Shown here: positions 32,279-40,773 of the stretch, one piece after another
Layout: each line of letters begins with the position of its first letter
How positions within the stretch are numbered: position 1 is the first letter of the stretch
Source of the DNA: Deltaproteobacteria bacterium
GTDB taxonomy: Bacteria > Desulfobacterota > Syntrophia > Syntrophales > UBA8958
Direction: 5' to 3'
DNA length: 56,938 bases
Assembly (NCBI GenBank): GCA_029561465.1
Contig: JAKQIZ010000042.1
Location: 1 to 56,938, forward strand
Notes under the pieces: model-generated
What the model saw: the letters and a program-made list of their open reading frames with translations, nothing else
Database searches by the model: none
Told to the model about the DNA's origin: nothing
Program-made: the position numbers and the translations under genes

Positions 32279-32294
32279 CTTGACTTATGTCAAG
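32279..32294. promoter_or_regulatory. Palindromic operator of HcpR/Crp-Fnr type
   Basis: CTTGAC-TTAT-GTCAAG is a perfect inverted repeat with 6-bp arms and a 4-bp spacer, located 33 bp before the Crp/Fnr gene and about 130 bp before the divergent ferredoxin gene. The TTGAC(n4)GTCAA form fits the binding motif reported for HcpR-type regulators. It probably allows autoregulation and control of the ferredoxin gene. Confidence 0.65.
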
Positions 32295-32327
32295 ACCCGG
32301 ATATATTTTTGCGCCAGGGATGAGAAA

Positions 32328-33017
32328 ATGGAAGATGCACGTAAGGCATTGTCAGCAAGCCAGCTTTTCGGAGGGCTGCCGGAAGCGGACCTCGCAGCGA
32401 TTGAAAAGATAGCGGCAGTCAAACACTTCGACAAAGGGGAGATCATCTTCTTTGAAGGAGACGAGGGGGTCGGTTTCTATCTCGTTGCCCTGGGCCGCGT
32501 GAGCGTGTTCAAGCTCGCGCCCGACGGCCGGGAGCAGACCCTCCATCTCGTGAAGGAGGGGGACGCTATCGGCGCCGTGCCCGTCTTCTCCGGAAAATCC
32601 TTTCCCGCCAACGCCCGGGCGCTCACACAATGCCGGCTCATCTTTATCCCCCGGGAGAAGTTCATACAACTGATCGCGGACAAGCCGTTGCTCACGATGA
32701 ATCTTCTTGCCCTCCTGGCCACGCGGCTCCGGGAGTTCACCATCCAGGTGGAGAATCTCTCCCTGAAGGAAATCCCGAGCCGCCTGGCGGCCTATCTGCT
32801 GTATCTGTCCCGGGAACAGGGGGGGAGCGATCTGATCGGCCTGAGCGTTACCAAAGGGCAGCTCGCAAGCCTCCTGGGGGCGGGGCCGGAATCCCTGTCC
32901 CGGGCCCTGGGCAGCCTGAAGGCCAGGGGACTGGTGGCGGAGGATGGGGAGGGGATCCGGCTGATCAATCGCACCTTGCTGACGGAGCTTGCGGAAAGCG
33001 GCCGGGACTTCCGGTAA
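32328..33017 (+). CDS. Crp/Fnr family transcriptional regulator (HcpR-like)
   Basis: 229 aa from ATG 32328; the track ORF runs far upstream into the divergent gene. Residues 20-130 form a cyclic-nucleotide-binding-like beta-roll (KGEIIFFEGDEGVGFYLVALGRVSVFKLAPDGREQTL). The C-terminal winged helix carries LSVTKGQLASLLGAGPESLSRALGSLKARGLV. There is no Fnr-type N-terminal Cys cluster, so it would bind another ligand or haem, as proposed for HcpR. The palindrome just upstream and the divergent ferredoxin fit that assignment. Confidence 0.87.
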   Translation: MEDARKALSASQLFGGLPEADLAAIEKIAAVKHFDKGEIIFFEGDEGVGFYLVALGRVSVFKLAPDGREQTLHLVKEGDAIGAVPVFSGKSFPANARALTQCRLIFIPREKFIQLIADKPLLTMNLLALLATRLREFTIQVENLSLKEIPSRLAAYLLYLSREQGGSDLIGLSVTKGQLASLLGAGPESLSRALGSLKARGLVAEDGEGIRLINRTLLTELAESGRDFR

Positions 33018-33070
33018 AACCGCCGGGCGGCGGGCGCAGTACGAGTTACGCCTTGGCAACGCCCTGATCC

Positions 33071-33208
33071 ACTATCCCATTTGCCGGCAGGAACTCTCGT
33101 AAGCGAATATCTTCTGATTCGGCACTGAAGCAAATAGAGGACTTGCTACGAGCCCTGAAAGACCGCGGACAGGATTTACTTGAAGAATTCTTTGTTGAGG
33201 AGAGGTGA
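33071..33208 (+). pseudogene. Short ORF tail before hsdM, possible remnant of an upstream gene
   Basis: Between a TGA at 33068 and the stop at 33206 one frame reads ...[31 protein letters not shown], a plausible amphipathic C-terminus of a protein. It has no start codon of its own with a ribosome site. Its final codons (GAGGAGAGG) form the ribosome-binding site of hsdM. I read it as the tail of a deleted gene; it could also be chance. Confidence 0.3.
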
Positions 33209-33209
33209 A

Positions 33210-34164
33210 ATGGCCAAGGATAATAACAACGGCGCGAATCTCGGCTTCGAATCCGACCTCTGGCGCGCCGCCGACGTCCTCCGCTCCAACATGGACGCGG
33301 CGGAGTACAAGCATGTCGTGCTCGGTCTGATCTTTCTCAAATATATCTCAGACGCATTCGAAGAGCAGCACGCCAGGCTCGAAGCGGACAGCGCCCAGGG
33401 CGCGGATCCCGAAGATCCCGACGAGTACCGGGCCGTCAACATCTTCTGGGTGCCCAAAGAGGCGCGCTGGTCCAGGCTCAAATCCGAAGCCAGGCAGCCG
33501 ACCATCGGCAAGGTCATCGACGACGCCATGCTCGCCATCGAGCGCGACAACCCGTCGCTCAAGGGCGTGCTGCCCAAGGACTACGCCCACCCGCGCCTCG
33601 ACAAGCAGCGGCTCGGAGCTCATCGACATGGTGGGCAACATCGGCCTGGGAGACAAGGTCAACCGCTCCAAAGATATTCTCGGCCGGGTCTATGAGTACT
33701 TCCTCTCCCAGTTCGCCAGCGCTGAGGGCAAGAAGGGCGGTCAGTTCTATACGCCCCGCTGCGTGGTCCGGGTGCTGGTCGAGATGCTGGCCCCTTACAA
33801 GGGCCGCGTCTATGACCCCTGTTGCGGCTCCGGCGGCATGTTCGTCCAGTCGGTGGAATTCGTGAAGGCCCACGCCACCGGCAATGGGAATGGAGGAAAA
33901 ACAAAGGCTGATGTCAGCATCTTCGGCCAGGAATCGAACCACACCACCTGGCGACTGGCCAAGATGAATCTCGCCATCCGGCATCACAACCACATCCTCA
34001 CGCCCGGTCGCTATGTCGGCGCAGCCGAGGTCGAAGACGACGGCGAACCCTTCGAAGAGAAGATGGCCAGACTGACGACCGCCTTGCGGGAGCAGACTGG
34101 GAAGGCTGAAAAACTAGACCGGATCATCTGGGCCAATCTGGAGGACGTCGGCTATGGGGGATAA
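33210..34164 (+). pseudogene. hsdM: Type I restriction-modification DNA methyltransferase HsdM (frameshifted, internally deleted)
   Basis: The N-terminal frame ([35 protein letters not shown]) is HsdM up to about residue 136. The frame then changes near 33615 to continue [33 protein letters not shown] and the SAM-binding motif [11 protein letters not shown]. After AKMNLAIRH the sequence jumps to the family C-terminus [25 protein letters not shown]. The NPPF/NPPY catalytic motif and a large part of the core are gone. HsdM normally has about 500 aa; only about 315 codons remain in two frames. It cannot methylate. Confidence 0.88.
34141..34160 (+). repeat. hsdM-tail/start motif, copy 1
   Basis: GAGGACGTCGGCTATGGGGG encodes the HsdM C-terminus (EDVGYG) and contains the ATG of the DUF1016 gene. 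Near-identical copies occur at 35425 and 36216. Confidence 0.75.
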
Positions 34165-35299
34165 AAAACCGGCGAAAGCCGACGGCTTTGCGGTGCTTCT
34201 TTCTGAAGTGAAACAGCGCATCCAGCTTGCCCAGACCCGGGCCGTTCTGGCCGTCAACTCGGAGTTGGTCCGCCTGTATTGGGACATCGGTCGTATCATT
34301 GATTTGCGTCAGAAGCGCGAAGGCTGGGGTGCGGCGGTCATTCCGCGTCTTGCACAGGAACTGAAAAACGAGATGCCTGAGCTGAAGGGTTTTTCGGAGC
34401 GCAATATCGGACGGATGATTGCTTTTTATCGGGAGTATGCTGATCCGTCTGCATTTTTGCCGCAGGCTGCGGCAAAAATAAGTTCCCCGGCAAAAGTGCC
34501 GCAACCTGCGGCAAAATCGGGAAACGTGCTTCTCTGGTCAATCCCCTGGTTTCATCACGTTGTTCTGATGGAAAAGGTCAAAGACATTCCAACGCGATAC
34601 TGGTACATGGAGCAGGCCCTTACCAACGGCTGGAGCCGGAACGTTCTGACCCTGCAAATCGAGGCACAGGCTCATGCCCGGCACGGCAAGGCCCGGTCCA
34701 ATTTCGCCCTGACGCTGCCGCCGCATCAGTCCGATCTGGTGCAACAGACCCTCAAAGATCCCTATATTTTCGATTTCCTGACGTTGACGGAACCTTTTCA
34801 CGAACGTGAACTGGAAACCGAACTGGTGCGCCATCTGGAAAAGTTTTTGCTGGAACTGGGCCAGGGGTTTGCCTTTGTCGGAAGGCAATACAAGCTCGAT
34901 GTCGGAGATGAGGAGTTCTACATCGATCTGCTCTTCTACCACCTGCGCCTGCGCGCATTCGTGGTCATCGAACTTAAGAAGGGCAAATTCAAGCCGGAAT
35001 ATGCAGGCAAGCTCAACTTTTACTGCAATGTCGTCAATGACCGCCTCAAACAGCCGGCCGACCAGCCCACCATCGGCCTGATGCTCTGCCAGGAGCGCAG
35101 CCGCCTGCTGGCCGAGTATAGTTTCGTCGGGATAGACAAACCCATCGGCATTTCCACCTACAAACTCACCCGAGCCTTGCCCAGGGAACTGCGTTCCGCG
35201 CTCCCCACCGTCGAGGAGATCGAGGCGGAACTGGCAGAAGTGGTGAAGCAAAAGCCAAAGGGAACTGGCGGACGGAAAAAGAAAGGCGGTGGGGAATGA
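34154..35299 (+). CDS. DUF1016/YhcG family protein with PD-(D/E)XK nuclease domain
   Basis: 381 aa. The N-terminal DUF1016 domain ([54 protein letters not shown]) is followed by a PD-(D/E)XK nuclease fold with [35 protein letters not shown], where Asp and ExK are the metal ligands. YhcG-type genes are often found inside type I restriction loci and other defence islands. The start overlaps the hsdM stop by 11 bp. The ORF is intact although hsdM is broken, so it may work independently. The C-terminus is Lys/Gly-rich. Confidence 0.9.
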   Translation: MGDKKPAKADGFAVLLSEVKQRIQLAQTRAVLAVNSELVRLYWDIGRIIDLRQKREGWGAAVIPRLAQELKNEMPELKGFSERNIGRMIAFYREYADPSAFLPQAAAKISSPAKVPQPAAKSGNVLLWSIPWFHHVVLMEKVKDIPTRYWYMEQALTNGWSRNVLTLQIEAQAHARHGKARSNFALTLPPHQSDLVQQTLKDPYIFDFLTLTEPFHERELETELVRHLEKFLLELGQGFAFVGRQYKLDVGDEEFYIDLLFYHLRLRAFVVIELKKGKFKPEYAGKLNFYCNVVNDRLKQPADQPTIGLMLCQERSRLLAEYSFVGIDKPIGISTYKLTRALPRELRSALPTVEEIEAELAEVVKQKPKGTGGRKKKGGGE

Positions 35300-35424
35300 T
35301 TGTCTTGATTGTGAAAAACGTGAAGGACAAGAAGCCCGATCAGATTATCCCTGCATGCGCCAAGCAAGGCGAGGCAGGCAGGTGGGCCAATCTGGCCTGC
35401 CTGTGCGTGCCAGCACGCAGACGG

Positions 35425-35444
35425 GAGGACATCGGCTATGGAGG
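35425..35444 (+). repeat. hsdM-tail/start motif, copy 2
   Basis: GAGGACATCGGCTATGGAGG matches 18 of 20 bases of copy 1 (34141) and 19 of 20 of copy 3 (36216). It again encodes EDIGYGG before a stop and contains an ATG, but here no long ORF follows directly. Confidence 0.75.
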
Positions 35445-35461
35445 ATAGTGGAATGTTTTAC

Positions 35462-35478
35462 GGTCACAGTTTGTGACC
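35462..35478. promoter_or_regulatory. TCACAnnnTGTGA palindrome upstream of ORF6N gene
   Basis: GGTCACAGTTTGTGACC is a perfect inverted repeat with 7-bp arms and a 3-bp spacer, about 140 bp before the ORF6N gene. The same core recurs inside that gene and upstream of the DinD-like remnant, suggesting an operator. Confidence 0.45.
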
Positions 35479-35615
35479 TCAAACATGGATATGGAACTTT
35501 CAATAAATCCCTGCCTTGAAATCGCAATTGGCGACATCAAGTGCATCCTGGATAATGGGTTGGCTTGGGAATTAAAGCAGTAAATCAACCGTCTGTTAAA
35601 GCTTGGGGGAAGGCG

Positions 35616-36140
35616 ATGAAGTCACTAGTACCGGTCGAGACCATCGAGAAGAAAATTCTGCTGATTCGCGACGAAAAGGTGATGCTGGATAGCTCTCTGG
35701 CAATACTTTATGGCGTTGAGACTCGCGAGATCGTACAGGCTGTGAAAAGAAACATTGGAAGATTTCCCGATGACTTCATGTTCCAGCTTACAGCCGAGGA
35801 GTTCGACCTTTTGAGATCACAGTCTGTGATCTCAAAGCCCGTTGGCCGTGGCGGCCGCCGTTACCTGCCCTACGCCTTTACCGAGCAGGGCGTGGCGATG
35901 CTCTCCAGCGTGCTGAAAAGTGAAAGGGCAATCAAGGTCAATATCGAAATCATGCGATCATTCGTCAACCTAAGGCGGATGCTTTCCTCGAATGCGGAAC
36001 TGGCCCGGAATCTGGCCGCCTTAGAGAAAAAATACGATCTTCAATTCAAGGCTGTTTTCGATGCCATCCGGCAGTTGATGGCGCCGCCTGTCAACCCAAA
36101 GCGAAAAATCGGCTTCCATGCGGATCGTATCGATAAATAA
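35616..36140 (+). CDS. ORF6N domain protein
   Basis: 174 aa from ATG 35616 with GGGGGAAGGCG upstream. The sequence [50 protein letters not shown] and [39 protein letters not shown] is the ORF6N domain, a DNA-binding module of phages and their hosts related to KilA-N/BRO proteins. The C-terminal helix is a probable coiled coil. It sits between the DUF1016 nuclease and hsdS and is intact. A 27-bp perfect palindrome lies within its coding sequence. Confidence 0.88.
   Translation: MKSLVPVETIEKKILLIRDEKVMLDSSLAILYGVETREIVQAVKRNIGRFPDDFMFQLTAEEFDLLRSQSVISKPVGRGGRRYLPYAFTEQGVAMLSSVLKSERAIKVNIEIMRSFVNLRRMLSSNAELARNLAALEKKYDLQFKAVFDAIRQLMAPPVNPKRKIGFHADRIDK
35810..35836. repeat. 27-bp perfect palindrome within ORF6N coding sequence
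   Basis: Arms TTTGAGATCACA and TGTGATCTCAAA flank GTC with no mismatch, encoding part of [10 protein letters not shown]. It shares the TCACAnnnTGTGA core with palindromes at 35462 and 48623. A perfect 12-bp arm inside coding sequence suggests selection at DNA or RNA level. Confidence 0.7.
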
Positions 36141-36215
36141 ATGGAACGCGTCCATACCATGGATAATAGCAGACTGACTCAATAAAATATGATTGCCTAT
36201 TCTGCCGGTAGTATG

Positions 36216-36235
36216 GAGGACATCGGCTATGGCGG
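36216..36235 (+). repeat. hsdM-tail/hsdS-start motif, copy 3
   Basis: GAGGACATCGGCTATGGCGG contains the hsdS ATG and, read in the hsdM frame, encodes EDIGYGG followed by TGA. This is the expected ancestral hsdM/hsdS overlap. Confidence 0.75.
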
Positions 36236-37407
36236 GTGAGTGGGTAAATAAGACGCTTGGTGACGTATTGACGCTTCAGCGTGGCTTCGATCTGCCTGAA
36301 ACCGAACGAGAAGCAGGCATATTTCCCGTGATTGCATCGACAGGAAGGGTCGGCACGCATTCGGTCTCAATGGTAAAAGGTCCGGGTGTAGTGATTGAAC
36401 GATCCGGAAGCCTCGGCGGAGGGCAGTTCATTCAAAGTGATTTTTGGCCTCTCAATACCACGCTTAGGGTGAAGGACTTCAAAGGTAACGATGCTCGTTT
36501 TTGTTACTACCTGTTGAAGTCCCTTGATCTCGCTACCTTCAACACCGGAAGCGGAGTTCCAACGCTTAACCGTAATCACATTCATCCGCTGCCTGTCCAA
36601 GTCCCATCTGATGTCGCTGAGCAGCGCGCCATTGCCCACATCCTTGGATCGTTGGACGACAAGATTGAGTTGAACCGACGGATGAACCGGACGCTGGAGG
36701 AGATGGCGCGGGCGATCTTCAAGAGCTGGTTCGTGGATTTCGACCCCGTGCGGGCCAAGGCTGCCGGACAACAGCCCCCAGGCCTCAAACCCGAAATCGC
36801 CTCCCTTTTCCCGGACTCCTTTGAAGACTCTGAATTGGGTGAGATTCCGAGGGGGTGGCGGGTCCTTCCCATCGGCGAATTGGCAGAGGTATCTAGTGGG
36901 AAGAGACCGAATGCCCGATTTGCGGAACGAACCGATGAGGCTTCCGTGCCCCTTTGGGGTGGAAACGGTCCGATGGCTTTTGTGCGCAAGGCGTTGTTTG
37001 ACGAACCAGTTCTGCTTACGGGTCGAGTGGGCACCCTTGGGTCGGTTTTCCGCATCACTGAACCGTGTTGGCCATCGGATAACACTCTTGTCTTACAGGC
37101 CACCGAGCCATCCGTTTTTCAGTATCTGTTTCTTCAACTGCATCAGGTGAACTTCACTTCGCTTAACAGAGGGTCCACTCAACCTTTACTGACGCAGACT
37201 GACTTGAAGGCTCAACGGTTGGTAGTATCCACAAAAAGTATATTGGAGACTTTCAGCCGTATAGCTGACAGCATGTATTGTCGTTTTGATGAATCCACCG
37301 CCGAAATCCTCACCCTCGTCGCTATTCGCGACACACTGCTGCCCAAGCTCATCTCCAGCGAATTGCGGTTACCCGATGCCGAGCGAATCACCGAGAGATG
37401 TCTATGA
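36229..37407 (+). CDS. hsdS: Type I restriction-modification specificity subunit HsdS
   Basis: 392 aa, normal length and intact. Two target-recognition halves are visible: TLGDVLTLQRGFDLPETERE...GGGQFIQSDFWPLNTTLRVKD and IGELAEVSSGKRPNARFAERTDEASVPLWGGNGPM. Each is followed by a conserved helix (RAIAHILGSLDDKIELNRRMNRTLEEMARAIFKSWFVDFDPVRAKA is the central one). HsdS recognises the bipartite DNA target for the M and R subunits, both of which are broken here. The ATG lies in the third copy of the hsdM-tail motif. Its stop overlaps the RhuM-like start. Confidence 0.92.
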   Translation: MAGEWVNKTLGDVLTLQRGFDLPETEREAGIFPVIASTGRVGTHSVSMVKGPGVVIERSGSLGGGQFIQSDFWPLNTTLRVKDFKGNDARFCYYLLKSLDLATFNTGSGVPTLNRNHIHPLPVQVPSDVAEQRAIAHILGSLDDKIELNRRMNRTLEEMARAIFKSWFVDFDPVRAKAAGQQPPGLKPEIASLFPDSFEDSELGEIPRGWRVLPIGELAEVSSGKRPNARFAERTDEASVPLWGGNGPMAFVRKALFDEPVLLTGRVGTLGSVFRITEPCWPSDNTLVLQATEPSVFQYLFLQLHQVNFTSLNRGSTQPLLTQTDLKAQRLVVSTKSILETFSRIADSMYCRFDESTAEILTLVAIRDTLLPKLISSELRLPDAERITERCL

Positions 37408-37682
37408 ACGAGAACCAGCAATTTCTGCTTTATACCGCCCCGGATGGGGCGGTTAAGGTGGAGGTGTTTTTCAAGGGCGAGACGGTGTGGCTGACGCATA
37501 AGGCCCTGGCGGAGTTGTTTGGGGTCAAGACGCCCGCGGTCAACAAGCACCTGAAAAATATCTTCGAATCCGGCGAAATGGCGGAGGATTCAGTTATATC
37601 CATTTTGGAATCAACTGCCGCTGGCGGCAAAAACTACCAGACCCGCGATTGGAGGGTAAAAAGTGAGCCCCGCATTCAGTGA
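37404..37682 (+). pseudogene. RhuM family protein, truncated N-terminal fragment
   Basis: 92 aa. NENQQFLLYTAPDGAVKVEVFFKGETVWLTHKALAELFGVKTPAVNKHLKNIFESGEM is the start of RhuM-family proteins, which are often embedded in type I restriction loci. Intact members exceed 300 aa. Here the family sequence ends at GGKNYQTR and the frame runs into the hsdR start. ATG 37404 overlaps the hsdS stop (ATGA). A large deletion has removed the rest. Confidence 0.82.
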
Positions 37683-39337
37683 ATCTGTCATCGAGCAGGT
37701 TGCGTTGGCGTGGCTGGAGAGCCTGGGCTACCAGGTCCTGTCGGGGCTGGAGATCGCCCCCGGTGAACCTGCCGCCGAGCGTGATAACTACGGCCAGGTC
37801 GTCCTGGAATATCGGCTGCGCCAGGCGCTGGCATGGCTCAATCCGCAGGTGCCGGCGGATGCCTTGGAAGAAGCCTTCCGCAAGCTGACACGGCCGGACT
37901 CCCCGGCGCTCGTGGCGAACAACCACGCCATTCATAAGTATCTGGTCGAGGGCGTGCCGGTCGAGTATCAGCGGAAGGATGGCTCGATTGGCGGCGATCT
38001 TGTCCGCGTGTTGAATTACGACGAGCCGGAAGACAACGAATTCCTGGCAGTCAATCAGTTCACGGTGGTCGAAAATCAGATCGAACGGCGGCCGGATGTG
38101 GTGTTGTTCATCAACGGCCTGCCAATAGCGGTGATGGAACTCAAAAATGCCGCCACCGAAAATGCCACTATCTGGTCGGCCTTCAATCAGCTTCAGACCT
38201 ACAAAATGCAGATTCCGTCGCTGTTCTCATTCAACGAGGCGATGGTGATCTCTGACGGCGTGCAGTCCCGGATCGGCACGGATCGGCACGCTGACGGCTG
38301 ATCGTGAGTGGTTCATGCCATGGCGGACCATTGAAGGCGAGGATTTGGCCGATACAAAGCTGCCGCAGCTTCAAGTTATGCTTGAGGGAGTGTTTGAGAA
38401 GCGGCGGCTCCTGGACTTGATCCGGCACTTCATCGTCTTCGAGGATGTGGGCGGCGGCGTGCTGGTCAAGAAGATGGCCGAGTATCACCAGTACCACGCG
38501 GTGAATGTGGCGGTGCAGGAGACAGTTCGCGCCTGCATGACGGTGGCGGACGTGACCGGTATTCGTGATGAAGGAACCTACTTTACACGCGGCCAGCGGG
38601 ATGCGAAGCGGGGTGACCGCCGCGTCGGCGTGGTGTGGCACACGCAGGGGTCGGGCAAGAGCCTGAAGATGGCGTTCTACGCCGGACGGGTAATCCTGCA
38701 TCCGGCGATGGAGAACCCGACGCTGGTCGTGATCACCGACCGCAATGACCTGGACGACCAGCTTTACGGCACGTTCGCGCGCTGTCACGAATTGCTTCGC
38801 CAACAGCCCATGCAGGCTCAAAGCCGGGCGCATCTGCGGGAGCTTTTGACGACCGCTTCCGGTGGAGTCGTTTTCACGACGGTTCACAAGTTCTTTCCGT
38901 CCGAGGGCGAGGATCAACACCCGCTGCTGTCGGACCGGTGAAACATCGTCGTGATCGCCGACGAAGCGCATCGCAGCCAATATGACTTCATCGACGGCTT
39001 CGCTCGGCATATGCGCGAGGCGGGCCGGCGAGGCGAGAAACTGGGGCTGACGGATGATGAGGTGGCGTTCTATGATGCGCTGGAGGTCAACGATAGCGCC
39101 GTGGCCGTCCTCGGTGACGAGACGCTGCGGATGATTGCTCAAGAACTCGTCAAAGCGGTCCGGAACAGCATCACCATCGACTGGACCGTCCGGGAAAACG
39201 TCCGCGCCCAGATGCGGGTAATCATCAAGCGCATTCTTCGAAAATACGGCTATCCGCCAGATAAGCAGGCCCGCGCCACGGAGCTTGTTTTGGAACAGGC
39301 AGAAATCATCTGTAAGGATTGGTCCGAAAAGATATGA
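37663..39337 (+). pseudogene. hsdR: Type I restriction endonuclease subunit HsdR (three lesions)
   Basis: The GTG start has GGAGGGTAAAAA. The nuclease domain is present (NQFTVVENQIERRPDVVLFINGLPIAVMELKNA, with the D...ExK motif). A 10-bp tandem duplication (GATCGGCACG at 38271 and 38281) shifts the frame. The next segment holds helicase motif I (VVWHTQGSGKSLKM) and ends at a TGA at 38939 where family members encode Arg ([15 protein letters not shown]). After GFARHMREA the frame jumps to the HsdR C-terminus ([23 protein letters not shown]), losing the remaining helicase motifs. It is not functional. Confidence 0.9.
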
Positions 39338-39355
39338 CAAACGACAAAGAGGTCA

Positions 39356-39486
39356 AGACCTTTGAAAAACCCCGTTCCGGCGTCCATATTGTCATTCCCG
39401 TGAGATCGGGGATACAGTATTATCAAGAAGTTCCTGGATTCCGGATCAAGCCCAGAATGACAGAACAGGGCGTTTTTCAAAGGTCT
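39356..39486. mobile_element. MITE-like element with 15-bp terminal inverted repeats
   Basis: AGACCTTTGAAAAAC at 39356-39370 and its exact complement at 39472-39486 bound a 131-bp non-coding unit. An inner GTCATTCCCG...AGAATGAC pair and the CTGGATTCCGGATCAAG segment resemble dispersed repeats seen in many Proteobacteria. No transposase. Confidence 0.65.
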
Positions 39487-39565
39487 CAGGTCGTCATTGC
39501 TGACGTGTCAATAGGTCTGGATCGATTGGTCCGGGGACCGTTTGTCCTGCCGGGGCGGGACATGG

Positions 39566-39793
39566 TCATCTCCTGGTGATGAGCCAGATGATGAGGGTAA
39601 GGACAATGCTGGCGATGATGCTGGTGGTAAGGGGGAAGTAAAAGGTGAATTTTTCTCCCCGGTAGAAGATGTCTCCGGGAAGCCTGCCCAGCCAGGGAAG
39701 CTTGCCGCCGAGCATGATGAGGAGGCCTACGGCGGCGACGGCAAGGCCGACTATCAGTAATATCTTTCCTAACTGTGAGAAATCGTTCATCAT
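39566..39793 (-). CDS. DUF2905 family small membrane protein
   Basis: 75 aa. Two membrane helices (LGKILLIVGLAVAAVGLLIMLG and TSIIASIVLTLIIWLI) flank the conserved loop LPWLGRLPGDIFYRGEKFTFYFPL of DUF2905. It starts 7 bp after the stop of the KamA-like gene on the same strand. Function unknown. Confidence 0.88.
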   Translation of the reverse strand: MMNDFSQLGKILLIVGLAVAAVGLLIMLGGKLPWLGRLPGDIFYRGEKFTFYFPLTTSIIASIVLTLIIWLITRR

Positions 39794-39800
39794 GTTCTTG

Positions 39801-40745
39801 CTACAGCGCCTCCCGGTATGTGACCGTCTCGCCGGTCAGGGGAGCCGTGAACAGGTAGGCGCCGTCGTCGCCCTTGCGACCTTCCTGACCGGCAAGGGGG
39901 ATCTTGCCTTTACCGCCCGGGATGTCGAGGATCAGCCGGGGGATCAGATAGCCCGGAAGCCGGCCCGACAGCGCCCGGGAGAGCCCAATGGCCGCCTCCA
40001 GGGGAATCCGGAAGTGGGAGATCCCCGGGGCCAGATCGGGATAATGGAGATAATAGGGCAGAATCCCCGCCTCCCCAAGGGCAAGCGACAGCCCCGCCAG
40101 TTCTTCCTCCGAGTCGTTGACGCCCTTGAGCAGGACGCTCTGATTAAGCAGGAACCTTGCCCGTCGCAGCGCCGCCGCCGCCCGCAGGAATTCCGCCGTG
40201 ATCTCCAGGCGATGATTCACATGGACGACGATCGTGTCCAGTTGCGCCGCTACGGGACCGAAGCTTTCACACCGGACGGGGTCATAGACGGGATAACGGG
40301 TGTGGAGGCGGACGGAGCGCGCCCCTGCCTTCCTTACCGCGCCGATGACGGCCGTGAGGGTTTCATCGGCCAGCGACAGGGGATCGCCGCCGGAGAGGAT
40401 GACCTCATGGATTTCCCCGTGGGCGGCGAGGTAAGCGCAGGCCGCAGCCAATTCCTCCGGCGTAAGATCGGAAGAAAAACGACTCAGCCTGTCTCTTCTA
40501 AAGCAAAAGCGGCAATGGGCGGCGCAACGGTCCGTGACCAAGAGCAGGGCACGGCCGGGATAGTGGTGGATCAATCGCCCGTTGGCACCGCGCTGCCAGC
40601 GTCCATCCCCGATGGGATCCGTCCTTTCCTCCGGCCGGACCCGTCGCTCCAGCTCGGAATGGCGCACCATCCTGGCCAGGGGCCCATCGGGGCCATCGTG
40701 GTCGATCAAATTCCGATAGTAAGGGGTGATCTTTTCGACAAACAT
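39801..40745 (-). CDS. KamA/EpmB-like radical SAM aminomutase
   Basis: 314 aa from ATG 40745; the track start overlaps the upstream gene by 62 bp. The radical-SAM motif is CAAHCRFCFRR (CxxxCxxC), with GGDP (ILSGGDPLSL) and the PLP-lysine region LDIPGGKGKIPL near the C-terminus. The family includes lysine 2,3-aminomutase (about 415 aa) and the shorter EpmB, which acts on Lys for EF-P modification. The length fits EpmB-like or an unassigned KamA. No efp or epmA gene is in the window. A GGAGG lies about 15 bases upstream of the chosen start. Confidence 0.85.
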   Translation of the reverse strand: MFVEKITPYYRNLIDHDGPDGPLARMVRHSELERRVRPEERTDPIGDGRWQRGANGRLIHHYPGRALLLVTDRCAAHCRFCFRRDRLSRFSSDLTPEELAAACAYLAAHGEIHEVILSGGDPLSLADETLTAVIGAVRKAGARSVRLHTRYPVYDPVRCESFGPVAAQLDTIVVHVNHRLEITAEFLRAAAALRRARFLLNQSVLLKGVNDSEEELAGLSLALGEAGILPYYLHYPDLAPGISHFRIPLEAAIGLSRALSGRLPGYLIPRLILDIPGGKGKIPLAGQEGRKGDDGAYLFTAPLTGETVTYREAL

Positions 40746-40773
40746 CGGTTCCGGCCGGCGCCTCCTCAAACCG

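Larger units (their letters stand above)
35300..35615. other. Insertion-like spacer with repeat sequence, no supported gene
   Basis: About 315 bp. It holds a GC-rich inverted element (GAGGCAGGCAGG ... CCTGCCTGTGCG) near 35370-35408, the second hsdM-tail motif and a GGTCACAgttTGTGACC palindrome. The only open frame after the motif is 12 codons (ATG 35438). Track ORFs here show no protein-like features. Confidence 0.55.

Noticed and set aside
34752-34958. Small antisense ORFs in the DUF1016 gene as a possible antitoxin
   Set aside because: No ribosome site or antitoxin-like features; shadows of the nuclease gene.
36193-36228. Upstream ATG for hsdS used in the ORF track
   Set aside because: The extra 12 codons lie in non-coding sequence before the hsdM-tail motif; the ATG inside the motif gives the natural HsdS N-terminus.
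38231-39340. 369-aa minus-strand ORF over hsdR
   Set aside because: Continuous only because the plus-strand gene is broken; HsdR motifs are on the plus strand.
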